64,000 nucleotides of DNA from an uncultured Bacilli bacterium. GTDB taxonomy: Bacteria > Bacillota_I > Bacilli_A > RF39 > UBA660. Of this stretch, positions 1 through 7,700 are shown piece by piece (within the stretch, counting starts at the first letter, position 1; every line of letters starts with the position of its first letter). Both the position numbers and the translations under genes were made by a program. Location of the stretch: assembly GCA_934168275.1 (NCBI GenBank), contig CAKPNA010000002.1:1-64000 (forward strand), written 5' to 3'. The notes under the pieces were generated by a model. That model was not told the origin of the DNA and searched no databases. It saw nothing but the letters and a program-made list of their open reading frames with translations.

Positions 1-69
1 TTCCTCATAATATCTTTTTGCTTCTTCCATATTATCTACAGGAAGAAAATAGTTGTCATAATTTTTCAT
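1..69 (-). CDS. VOC (glyoxalase/bleomycin-resistance)-like protein, N-terminal 23 codons only
   Basis: An ATG at 69 with an upstream AGAAAGAAGGG stretch opens a frame running off the left edge. The visible peptide begins MKNYDNYFLPVDN and continues with EEAKRYYE, the typical first beta strand and helix of vicinal-oxygen-chelate (glyoxalase/dioxygenase) proteins. Only 23 residues are visible, so no metal ligand can be checked. The family call is by resemblance of the N terminus only. Confidence 0.5.
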   Translation of the reverse strand, partial: MKNYDNYFLPVDNMEEAKRYYEE

Positions 70-101
70 ATATTTAAGCCCTTCTTTCTACTACAAACTA
101 T

Positions 102-122
102 ACTACTATATTTTATAGTAGT
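102..122. promoter_or_regulatory. Perfect 9-bp dyad upstream of the VOC-like gene
   Basis: ACTACTATA, a 3-bp TTT spacer and TATAGTAGT form a perfect inverted repeat about 33 bp upstream of the start at 69. There is no T-run beside it, so it looks more like a repressor operator overlapping a promoter than a terminator. The regulator is unknown. Confidence 0.4.
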
Positions 123-187
123 TATAATTAAATGTCAATAAATAATAAAAAAATAATTGCATTTAATTCGTTTATAATTCTTATAAA

Positions 188-219
188 AAATAGATTAGTT
201 GCACTGAACTAATCTATTT
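188..219 (-). terminator. Intrinsic terminator, 13-bp perfect stem
   Basis: AAATAGATTAGTT (188-200) and AACTAATCTATTT (207-219) form a perfect 13-bp stem with loop GCACTG. On the minus strand the stem runs into TTTTTTATAA, so it is a second barrier behind the hairpin at 241-268 for transcripts from the genes at 311-1758. Confidence 0.7.
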
Positions 220-240
220 GTATAACTGCTTGTCGTACAA

Positions 241-268
241 AAAAGACTGTCATTACTGACAATCTTTT
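241..268 (-). terminator. Intrinsic terminator after the membrane protein gene
   Basis: GACTGTCA (245-252), loop TTAC and TGACAATC (257-264) pair with one mismatch and are flanked by AAAA/TTTT. On the minus strand the hairpin is followed by a T-run. It lies 43 bp past the stop of the gene at 311-787. Confidence 0.65.
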
Positions 269-310
269 CGGTAAATTACTATAAATCAATAACTATAAAA
301 TTGTAATTTC

Positions 311-787
311 TTATTCTAATTCTTTTTTATGATTTAAGTGTATTCCTATATGTCCTATTCCTAATACTATTGTTGATATAATAAGAAATATATTTCTACC
401 ATATATACCTAGTAACAGAAATGCAACTACTGGCAAAGTAGCTCCTGCAACTGGTATTCCTAACAAGCTACTATACATATCTTTCATTGTTTTATTACTT
501 TTAAAATATCTTATCCAATATATTTCGTATAAAATCATTATAATAAAGGCAATTAACAATATACTAGACCAGTTTGATATTTTATTTATATTAAAATCAC
601 TAAATATCAATGACAGACAGGTTACTAGCATTTCTCCAAGCCACTCCAATAGTAGTAATACTTTATTTTCATTTTTTACATATTTATCATAGCCTTTAGG
701 CTTATTTTTACTCCATATAATATTTGGTAACATCAACATTAGTAAAAATATTAAACCTATATATGAAAATCCAAAGTGAATATTCAT
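311..787 (-). CDS. Uncharacterised integral membrane protein (158 aa, about 5 TM)
   Basis: Hydrophobic segments can be seen at about residues 5-27, 43-62, 72-93, 112-130 and 131-150, separated by short basic loops such as KNKPKGYDKYVKNENK, so this is a small polytopic membrane protein. There is no catalytic motif and I do not recognise the family with certainty. It is the last gene of a short run (GyrI-like protein, DUF3781 protein, this gene), all minus strand and closely spaced, followed by two terminators. That arrangement suggests a small cargo operon, possibly for drug or stress response, but this is inference from the GyrI-like neighbour only. Confidence 0.6.
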   Translation of the reverse strand: MNIHFGFSYIGLIFLLMLMLPNIIWSKNKPKGYDKYVKNENKVLLLLEWLGEMLVTCLSLIFSDFNINKISNWSSILLIAFIIMILYEIYWIRYFKSNKTMKDMYSSLLGIPVAGATLPVVAFLLLGIYGRNIFLIISTIVLGIGHIGIHLNHKKELE

Positions 788-817
788 TAACTCATCTCAC
801 TTCCATATTGTAATTTG

Positions 818-1282
818 TTATTTAATCGGAATATAGATCTCAATAACAGAATCTTCTCTATTCCAATGAAATTTATAATCATATTTTTCAAAATAAACAA
901 ATTGCCTATTTTCTACTAAAATATTATTTTTAGGTATTATTTCTTTATAAACATAATTGATAGTATCTTTTAGTTTATTCATATTACCAATATGTTCTAC
1001 CCTTAAATATTTACTTTTCAAAATTATCTTTTCTGTAAAATCATTTGGTACAAAATCTTTTTTAGGAATAGATATATAATAAAATATCTTATTTTCTATT
1101 TTTTCAATAAAAGCATATTTACACCAATTACTTCCTAAATATAACTTATTATTTCTTAATTTACTATTAAATATTTTCCAATGGTTTTGTGCTAATTTTA
1201 CATTATTACTTAATGATTTTGATAATTCATACCTTATTCCTATTACATTAAATTCTTCTAATTCTATTATTTGATAATCCAT
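818..1282 (-). CDS. GyrI-like / AraC effector-binding domain protein
   Basis: The 154-aa protein starts MDYQIIELEEFNVIGIRYE, the usual first strand of stand-alone GyrI-like (AraC effector-binding, SOUL-like fold) proteins, and ends with the family's closing strand pattern FEKYDYKFHWNR...SVIEIYIPIK. The length matches the family (about 150 aa), and no HTH is present. Such proteins bind small amphipathic ligands, and some buffer toxins or drugs. It lies 5 bp downstream of the DUF3781 gene, so the two are probably co-transcribed. The ligand cannot be read from the sequence. Confidence 0.7.
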   Translation of the reverse strand: MDYQIIELEEFNVIGIRYELSKSLSNNVKLAQNHWKIFNSKLRNNKLYLGSNWCKYAFIEKIENKIFYYISIPKKDFVPNDFTEKIILKSKYLRVEHIGNMNKLKDTINYVYKEIIPKNNILVENRQFVYFEKYDYKFHWNREDSVIEIYIPIK

Positions 1283-1287
1283 CTATT

Positions 1288-1539
1288 TTACCTCTTTAAT
1301 TTGTGTGCTGTTATAATTGTATAACTATATGAATTGATTGTTATTTTTATATTATCAATTTCACAATACCAATTTTTACCCTGTTTATAGATGTTACAAT
1401 TTTTATCTAAAACTTTATTCTTACAATACTCAACAACATCATCAGTATCTAATTTAAGATTTTTCTTAATTCTATCAATACCCATTTCGGTAGTGTGAAC
1501 TTTATCTATATTATTAAATAATACTTGTTTATCTTCCAT
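1288..1539 (-). CDS. DUF3781 family protein (83 aa)
   Basis: The sequence has the characteristic DUF3781 pattern: KVHTTEMGIDRIKKNL near the N terminus, the DTDDVVEYCK helix, and the C-terminal KNWYCEIDNIKITIN and SYTIITAHK strands. The family is small, cytoplasmic and of unknown function, and it is common on mobile elements and next to GyrI-like genes, as here. The start is preceded by GAGGAGATATTT, a good ribosome-binding site. It forms one transcription unit with the GyrI-like gene. Confidence 0.75.
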   Translation of the reverse strand: MEDKQVLFNNIDKVHTTEMGIDRIKKNLKLDTDDVVEYCKNKVLDKNCNIYKQGKNWYCEIDNIKITINSYSYTIITAHKLKR

Positions 1540-1560
1540 AAATATCTCCTCTACAAATTA

Positions 1561-1758
1561 CTATTTAGTGATTAGATTTAATTCACTAAAAATATCTTTT
1601 AACGATATAAGGACATTTCTGTTATCAATCATAAATGAAAGAAAATCATTTTTCTTATCATTAGTATCTAGCCTATTCATTACTACTGAAATAACATCTG
1701 ATTTTATATTTTGTCTATCTAATTCTTTTAATATTGAACAATCTAAGTTTGATAACAT
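1561..1758 (-). CDS. Small uncharacterised ICE protein (65 aa)
   Basis: A 65-aa protein (starts MLSNLDCSILKELDRQNIKS, ends SELNLITK) predicted to be all helical. A GGGAGAG site sits 7-8 bp before the ATG. An overlapping plus-strand frame at 1568-1780 has no ribosome-binding site and is judged the shadow. The sequence resembles small unnamed proteins I associate with Firmicute conjugative elements, but I cannot assign a family. It occupies the place downstream of MobC where a relaxase gene would be expected. Confidence 0.55.
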   Translation of the reverse strand: MLSNLDCSILKELDRQNIKSDVISVVMNRLDTNDKKNDFLSFMIDNRNVLISLKDIFSELNLITK

Positions 1759-1826
1759 TACTACTCTCTCCCAACGATAATAATTATATCATTTAATTTA
1801 TTTTTTTACCATAATACAGACAAAAT

Positions 1827-2156
1827 TCATTCATCTTTATCTGGTCTTAAATATTTATTTTTCATTTCTATAATGAATTCATCTAATTTATCAATTTCTT
1901 TTTTTAAATGAGGTACATCTATTACACCTTTTGCATTTGCAATTCTGGCTATCTGATTTATATTATTTCCAATGTTGCGAATATTTTTTATTTCTTCATA
2001 AAATTGCTCTGACGGTTTCTCTTTCGGTTTATAGCCTACAATAAGATGTCTAATATAATCAGAGGCATTCATACCAACTGCTTGTGACTTACACTTCATA
2101 ATATATTCTTCTTCATCATTAATCCATATTTGTTTTTTTATTCTACGACTTCGCAT
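1827..2156 (-). CDS. mobC: MobC-family relaxosome accessory protein
   Basis: A 109-aa protein with an N-terminal ribbon-helix-helix region (KKQIWINDEEEYIMKCK...MNASDYIRHLI) followed by the MobC signature EIKNIRNIGNNINQIARIAN and a C-terminal helix. MobC proteins bind beside the nick site of oriT and help the relaxase open the DNA. The gene overlaps the preceding small membrane-protein gene by 19 bp, and the oriT-like folded site lies 190 bp upstream. The expected relaxase gene does not follow. The next minus-strand genes encode a 65-aa protein and DUF3781. Confidence 0.85.
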   Translation of the reverse strand: MRSRRIKKQIWINDEEEYIMKCKSQAVGMNASDYIRHLIVGYKPKEKPSEQFYEEIKNIRNIGNNINQIARIANAKGVIDVPHLKKEIDKLDEFIIEMKNKYLRPDKDE

Positions 2157-2311
2157 TTAACAACCTCCGGATCTTCTTCGTGTTCATTATCTCTTAATAC
2201 TATTTGTCTTTCCAGTTCACTTATACGATTTACCTGTAAACAACACATCAAGGTGGTCATTGCAAGACCTCCTATGATGAACCCTAAAACAAAAAACAAT
2301 AATTCACTCAT
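2138..2311 (-). CDS. Small single-pass membrane protein, DUF3789-like
   Basis: The protein starts MSELLFFVLGFIIGGLAMTT and continues with the MCCLQVNR motif: one N-terminal TM helix (about residues 3-25) and then a charged tail of about 30 residues ending PEVVKCEVVE. The pattern GGxxxxxxMCLLQxxR is typical of DUF3789-type peptides on Tn1549-like elements. The ATG at 2311 is preferred over the upstream GTG at 2320 because AGGAA lies 9-10 bp before the ATG and too close to the GTG. It is the first gene of a unit with mobC and overlaps it by 19 bp. Its function is unknown. Confidence 0.65.
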   Translation of the reverse strand: MSELLFFVLGFIIGGLAMTTLMCCLQVNRISELERQIVLRDNEHEEDPEVVKCEVVE

Positions 2312-2344
2312 TACTATCACTTTCCTTTCTTCAATATACAGTTT

Positions 2345-2418
2345 TGTCTAGCAAGGGGATTGGGGATTTCCCCACAAGCGAATTTATACGGGAGTATAAA
2401 TTCAGTGCTGGCTAGACA
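2345..2418. other. oriT: Multi-branched palindromic site, candidate oriT
   Basis: An 8-bp outer stem TGTCTAGC (2345-2352) / GCTAGACA (2411-2418) encloses two perfect hairpins: TGGGGA-TT-TCCCCA (2361-2374), and a 10-bp stem GAATTTATAC / GTATAAATTC (2380-2389 / 2394-2403) with tetraloop GGGA. It sits in the only gap between the XRE gene and the DUF3789-like/mobC unit, without a T-run, so it is not a normal terminator. Position beside mobC and the clustered inverted repeats fit a transfer origin. The nick site itself cannot be identified. Confidence 0.6.
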
Positions 2419-2424
2419 TAAGTT

Positions 2425-2952
2425 TTATTCCCCAAGAGAACACTTGCCACAATAAGGACAATAGTGTTTGCAATTTTCACATTGCATTTTCATAAAAGAT
2501 TCTGCGTCTAATTCATCATCATCTTCATCAAAATCTTCTTCTGTTTCTTCTTCAATTTCTTCAACTTCAAACTCGATTGGTATAGTTGTATCTATCTCAA
2601 TAACTTCATTTTCTATTACAAATTTTGCTACAATCAATGCTGCTTCTTTTTGATTTCTTGCTTCAATTTCAAAATAATCTTCATTAACATTTGTAACTTT
2701 TACTTCATATTTTTTATCTTCTATTTCACTTAAAAGACCAACTTCAATTAGTAAATCTTCAATATCAAGTTCTAATTCCTCACACATTTTTACAAATGGA
2801 ATTAAATAAAAACTTGGCTTTAATCCATTTTCAAACCTTGATATTTCTGCGTGACTTATATCAATTTTTTCAGCAAGTTTTCTTGTTGAAATACCTTTCT
2901 CATTTCTTCTTGTCTTAATAATATTTGCTAATTTTAAATAATCAAATTTCAT
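2425..2952 (-). CDS. XRE-family regulator with acidic tail and C-terminal Cys cluster
   Basis: Residues about 5-62 form an XRE helix-turn-helix (IKTRRNEKGISTRKLAEKI, then ISHAEISRFENGLKPS). A central alpha/beta segment (KYEVKVTNVNEDYFEIEA...) is followed by a strongly acidic stretch (EEETEEDFDEDDDELD) and a C-terminal cluster CENCKHYCPYCGKCSLGE that could bind one zinc. The ATG at 2952 is chosen because AAAGGTG lies 5 bp before it; the frame is open upstream to 2973, which would overlap the Toprim gene. It is the last gene before the oriT-like site and could control it, by inference. Transcribed with the Toprim gene (4-bp gap). Confidence 0.8.
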   Translation of the reverse strand: MKFDYLKLANIIKTRRNEKGISTRKLAEKIDISHAEISRFENGLKPSFYLIPFVKMCEELELDIEDLLIEVGLLSEIEDKKYEVKVTNVNEDYFEIEARNQKEAALIVAKFVIENEVIEIDTTIPIEFEVEEIEEETEEDFDEDDDELDAESFMKMQCENCKHYCPYCGKCSLGE

Positions 2953-2956
2953 AATT

Positions 2957-3916
2957 TCACCTTTCTTTTTCATATCTTTTTTTATAATTTATTCCTACTT
3001 TGGCACACAAAAAGTCATTGAAATCCTTTCCAATTTTAGGTGGATCATCAATGACTTCATATTGTTTTGGAAGAACAGTTTTAAGTGCCATTGTTGCTAT
3101 TCTTCCTGCACTATCATTATCAAAATGCAAATAAATCTTTTTAATATTTTGATTCTGATTTAGATAATAATTTAATGCTAGTGGTATCTTACTTTCATCA
3201 ATTTTTTTAGCCGGTTGATATACACCTGCTAGTGAAAGTAAGTTATCATTATACCATTCTTTATTTTCCAATTTATTAAGTGTTGCGTATGATAATAAAT
3301 CAATAGCACTTTCAAATAAATGAACTGTATCACTCTTTTCTAGTGAATCCAATTTAAAAGAAAATGCTTTATGACTTCCATAAGCGTCTTTCATATATCT
3401 ACTGTTATTTGTTGCTCTAACTCCTGCATATCTTGGTACTTTGTTTTTATCATAGCCTACAAATACTACATTATGATTAGGCAAATCTTCATATATTAAA
3501 CGATTATCTATACACTCACTTATAATATCTTTATCAATTCCACGACCAATTAAATAACTCATAACTTTGTCTGCTGTAGTTGATTTCTTTGGCAAAATAA
3601 GTCTTACATTTTGAACTTTTTTAGGTTGTTGATATACAACAGGTGGTCTATCATTTGAGTATCCTAAAATAGTTTCTACTGCCTGAATAAAAGTATATTC
3701 TCTAACTTGAATTAAATATTCTAGTGCAGTTTTTCCACCTATTCCTCTTGAAAACCAATACCACATACCATTACTTATTTTTAAACTATCGTGTGTTCTA
3801 GTCATATAAGTATCTCTACTAAAATGCACTAATTCATCTGGTTCATAGTTTTTTAAATAAGTATATAAGTCCATTTCTTTTGCTTTTCGTATTTCTTCTG
3901 GTTGATAATAAGCCAT
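2957..3916 (-). CDS. DUF3991 and Toprim domain protein (primase-like)
   Basis: The N-terminal third (MAYYQPEEIRKAKEMDLYTYL...WYWFSRGIGGKTALEYL) is a DUF3991/CHC2-derived primase-like module without the zinc cysteines. The C-terminal half is a Toprim domain, with the acidic glutamate in VHLFESAIDLLSYA and the DxD in YLHFDNDSAGR, followed by KDFNDFL. These proteins on conjugative elements are thought to prime or process transferred single-stranded DNA. The length of 319 aa is normal. The gene is 9 bp from the DUF3848-like gene upstream and 4 bp from the XRE gene downstream, in one unit. Confidence 0.85.
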   Translation of the reverse strand: MAYYQPEEIRKAKEMDLYTYLKNYEPDELVHFSRDTYMTRTHDSLKISNGMWYWFSRGIGGKTALEYLIQVREYTFIQAVETILGYSNDRPPVVYQQPKKVQNVRLILPKKSTTADKVMSYLIGRGIDKDIISECIDNRLIYEDLPNHNVVFVGYDKNKVPRYAGVRATNNSRYMKDAYGSHKAFSFKLDSLEKSDTVHLFESAIDLLSYATLNKLENKEWYNDNLLSLAGVYQPAKKIDESKIPLALNYYLNQNQNIKKIYLHFDNDSAGRIATMALKTVLPKQYEVIDDPPKIGKDFNDFLCAKVGINYKKRYEKER

Positions 3917-3924
3917 ACTATTAC

Positions 3925-4275
3925 CTACCTTTCTTTTGCTTTTTTCTTTGATTGTTTTGCTTTATATTCTTCTGCTAATTCTGCTACTATTTCATCAGTA
4001 TTATCTTCTAATAATTGATTTATATTTAAGTCAGAATCCATCCAACCTTGATATAAAGTTTCCAATGAATTTTTTTCATTTTTTAATGCTTTAATTTCAT
4101 CTAAATCATACCTTTGTGATTCTGGATAAAACAAACACATTAGTTCTTCTTTCATTGTAGTTTCATAAGATTTATCTATTATTTCCTTTGAAGTAAGTGT
4201 TTCTAATTCTTTCTTGTAAGAATCAAATTCACTTTCTAATTTAGAATATAATTCTTCTCTAATTTTTTCTTCCAT
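3925..4275 (-). CDS. DUF3848-like coiled-coil protein
   Basis: A 116-aa, highly charged, almost purely helical protein (starts MEEKIREELYSKLESEFDSY, with SKEIIDKSYETTMKEELM in the middle and a Lys-rich tail KAKQSKKKAKER). The spacing of the LxxL, KEEIIDxxYExxxKEE and LYxxWMDSD segments resembles DUF3848 proteins carried by Firmicute conjugative elements. The role is unknown. It opens the unit with the Toprim and XRE genes. A terminator-like hairpin lies between it and the gene upstream, so it may have its own promoter or be partly read through. Confidence 0.55.
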   Translation of the reverse strand: MEEKIREELYSKLESEFDSYKKELETLTSKEIIDKSYETTMKEELMCLFYPESQRYDLDEIKALKNEKNSLETLYQGWMDSDLNINQLLEDNTDEIVAELAEEYKAKQSKKKAKER

Positions 4276-4304
4276 AATGTCACTTTCCTTTCTATAAAAT
4301 AAAA

Positions 4305-4338
4305 AAGAGCGAAGATAGTTTTTACTAAAATCGCCCTC
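4305..4338 (-). terminator. Terminator-like hairpin between ICE genes
   Basis: AGAGCGA (4305-4311) pairs with TCGCCCTCT (4330-4338) with a GG bulge. On the minus strand the stem ends in CGCTCTTTTTTATTTT. It lies 5 bp past the stop of the gene at 4344-4664 and could attenuate transcription into the Toprim unit. Confidence 0.55.
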
Positions 4339-4343
4339 TATGG

Positions 4344-4664
4344 TTATTTTACCAATTCCATTTCTTTCATTAGATAGTAGAAATATTTTCCACCTAAATA
4401 AAACATTTTCTTTTGTTCAATAAGCATTCTATCAATACAAGAAGTAAAGTATTTTACTAATAATTCTACTTCTTCTTTTGTTAATGAAACTGATTCGTTA
4501 TTTTCTATTATTGCTTGAATTTTACTATTTGTACCAGTTATTTCTTGGCAAGTTCTGTTGAGTTCCATATACTCTTTTTCATTGTTTAGTTGTTGTGTCT
4601 GCTCATTAAGCACATACCAAAATAAGTCATCAAATTTCTTCTCCATTTCCTTATCAAAGTCCAT
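4344..4664 (-). CDS. Uncharacterised ICE protein (106 aa)
   Basis: A soluble helical protein, starting MDFDKEMEKKFDDLFWYVLN and ending GGKYFYYLMKEMELVK. The C-terminal part (VSLTKEEVELLVKYFTSCIDRMLIEQKKMFYLGG) resembles small helical proteins annotated next to the methylase-helicase in Tn1549-like elements, possibly DUF6664, but I hold that name loosely. An AAAGGTGATGAATAT stretch precedes the ATG. Its position directly downstream of the giant helicase gene and upstream of a terminator suggests the end of the helicase operon. Confidence 0.5.
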   Translation of the reverse strand: MDFDKEMEKKFDDLFWYVLNEQTQQLNNEKEYMELNRTCQEITGTNSKIQAIIENNESVSLTKEEVELLVKYFTSCIDRMLIEQKKMFYLGGKYFYYLMKEMELVK

Positions 4665-4733
4665 ATATTCATCACCTTTCCTTTTGGATGTGAATATTTT
4701 AACACAATAACCTTTTAGAATTAAATGTGCGAT

Positions 4734-7700
4734 TTATCTCTCATATTCTTTTTTACAATCTTGACTATCATCACTTATATCATTACCATCATCAATGATT
4801 TCTTTATCTTTGTTATTAAGATTTAATTTTATATTTAATTCATCTAATCTCTTTGACTTTGTTTTTAATTCCTCCTCTTGTGGGAATGGCTTTTCAATTT
4901 CTTTTTTAGCACTTTCATAATTCTTTTTGGTATCTTCAAGATTGTTTTCTACGCTAGAAAGTCTTGTTTCAATACCATTTAAAACATTATCAATACGGGT
5001 TATATTTCCACTAGGATCACTACCTAATTCAGTTTTATATGATAAATTATTCTTCATACTAGCATAGAACTTTCTGTCCATAGTATCAAAAGATAATATA
5101 ATTTTAAAACCTTTATACTCTCCAATTTCAAGTGGTTCTGGATTAGTCATAGACTTACATATTTCAATAATCTTTTCTCCTGCTTCTTTTCTTTCAGTAA
5201 AGTCTGTACCTTTTATATTCATTTTATCAAAAGAATTATCTGGAGTATTATTATTGTTGAATACCTCAATATCTTCTTTCATATCTTCAATTCTATTTTC
5301 TAATCTTTTTATTTCATTTGGATAATATTTAATAACTTTATCTTCTAATTCATACTTTTCACTCAAATAATTTTGTTTTAATAATTTTAATTTTGCGACC
5401 TGTGTATCAAGTTCTGTTTTTTCAATTATATCTGGATTTCCTGCTGCTAATGCTTTAATTTCAGCATAAGACAATGCAGTTTCATCAATGTCTTCTGCAA
5501 ACCTCACAGGAGTTTTTGATGTCATTATTTGTGAAATAAATCTTTGCTTATTTTCCACTAATTGATATAAGTATGCGTCAAAAGTTCCCTCTGTTACATA
5601 TCTATAAATATCTACTTCCGGATTTTTATTTCCTTGTCTTATTATTCTTCCTGACCTTTGTATTAAGTCACTTGGTCGCCAAGGGCAATCTAAATCGTGT
5701 AAGGCTATAAGTCTATCCTGACAGTTAGTTCCTGCACCCATTTTTTGTGTACTTCCTATAAGAACTCTAACTTGTCCTCGCCTTACTTTATTAAATAAAT
5801 CTTGTTTCCTTGCGTCTGTGTTTGCGTCGTGAATAAAAGCAATTTCTTCTTCTGGTATGCCTCTATCTATAAGTTTTGTTTTTAAATCATCATAGACATC
5901 AAACTTGCCATCATTATGAGGGGTTGATAAATCACAAAACACCAATTGTGCAGATTTATCTTCACTTGTTTTATCCCAAATACTATAAATATTATCAGCA
6001 CAAGTTGCTACTTTGCTATGCTCAAAATCTTCTAACATATCATTTGTAAGTCTTTGGTCTAGTGCTAATTTTCTTCCATCATTGGTTATTTTTAGCATAT
6101 TATCAACTGATGAATCTACCATTCTATTTCTTATCTTTTCGGCTCTTTCAGATAAGTCTTTTACTAATTCTTTTTGAATTTCACTAGGCTCTATAACCAC
6201 ATTATGATAGTTGGCTTTTGGTACTGGAAGATTAAGCATTTCAGAAGTTTGAATGTCTGCAACTTCTTTAAAAAGTGCCATTAGTTCTGGTAAATTAAAG
6301 AACTTAGCAAACCTTGTTTTTGCTCGGTAGCCTGTTCCCTCTGGGCTTAATTCTATTGCAGTTACAGTTTCTCCAAAAGTTGAAGCCCAAGCGTCAAATT
6401 GTTGAAGATGTCTTTTTTCTAGTTCTCCATATTGCAAGTATCTTTGCATTGTATATAGTTCTACCATAGAGTTTGAAATTGGAGTACCAGTCGCAAAAAT
6501 AACACCTTTTCCACCAGTTAGTTCATCAAGATACCTACACTTCATAAATAAATCTGATGACTTTTGTGCTTCTGTTTGGGCTATACCACCGACATTTCTC
6601 ATTTTAGTGTAAAGAAATAGATTTTTATAGTAATGGGCTTCATCTACAAATATTCTATCAACACCTAACTCCTCAAAAGTTACGACATCATCTTTTCGTG
6701 AAGTGTCATTTAATTTTGCAAGTCTTGCTTCTAAACTCTTTCTGGTTTTCTCCATTTGTTTAATAGAAAATCTTTCGCCATTATTATTTTTTAAATCTTG
6801 AATACCCAAAGTTATATCTTCTATTTGTTTTTGAATTATTGTAACTTGTCTTTCAACTGACATTGGTATTTTCTCAAATTGTGAATGTGAAATTATAATT
6901 GCGTCATAATCTCCTGTGGCTATTCTTGAACAAAACTTTTTACGGTTAGCAGTTTCAAAATCTTTCTTCGTAGTCACCAAAACGTTTGCACTCGGATATA
7001 GTTGTAAAAACTCTTGTCCAAATTGTTCTACAATGTGATTAGGCACTACAAAAAGTGATTTATTACATAAGCCTAATCTTTTTGACTCCATTGCAGCAGC
7101 AACCATTTCAAAAGTTTTACCTGCTCCAACTTCGTGTGCAAGTAATGTGTTTCCCCCGTATAATATTCGTGCGATTGCATTTACTTGATGTTTTCGTAAG
7201 GTTATTTCTGGATTCATTCCATCAAAACTGATATGACTTCCGTCGTACTCTCGTGGTCTGATAGAATTAAATCTTTCATTATAAATCTTTGTTAATCTTT
7301 CTCTACGCTCGGGATCTTTCCATATCCATTCCTCAAAAGCAAGTTTTATTTGCTCTTGTTTTGCCTGTGCTATTGCAGTTTCTTTTTTATTTAATTCTGC
7401 TACTCTCTTACCATTTTCGTCCTCATAGTAATCATAAATTCTTGTATCTTTTAGATTCAAACTATCTTCAATAATTTTGTAAGCACTTGCTCTACCAGTT
7501 CCATAAGTATTGGTTGCTTTAATATTATACTTATCATAATTTTTGCCCTCTATCCACCACTCGGAAGTTGCTTCATTATAATGAACATTTATATTTTGAC
7601 AAGCATAATTACTAGGATTTAATAAATATTCAATAAAGACTTTTATATCTTCAGGTGGAATCCAAGTAGAGCCAAGTCTAACACTTATTTCACTTGCACT

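Noticed and set aside
1568..1780. Plus-strand frame (70 codons) over the small ICE gene
   Set aside because: No ribosome site, Ser/Phe-rich antisense composition, and the minus-strand frame has a good start and fits the gene order.
2130..2351. Plus-strand frame over mobC and the DUF3789-like gene
   Set aside because: Antisense shadow with Ser/Thr-rich low-complexity content; it also crosses the oriT-like site.
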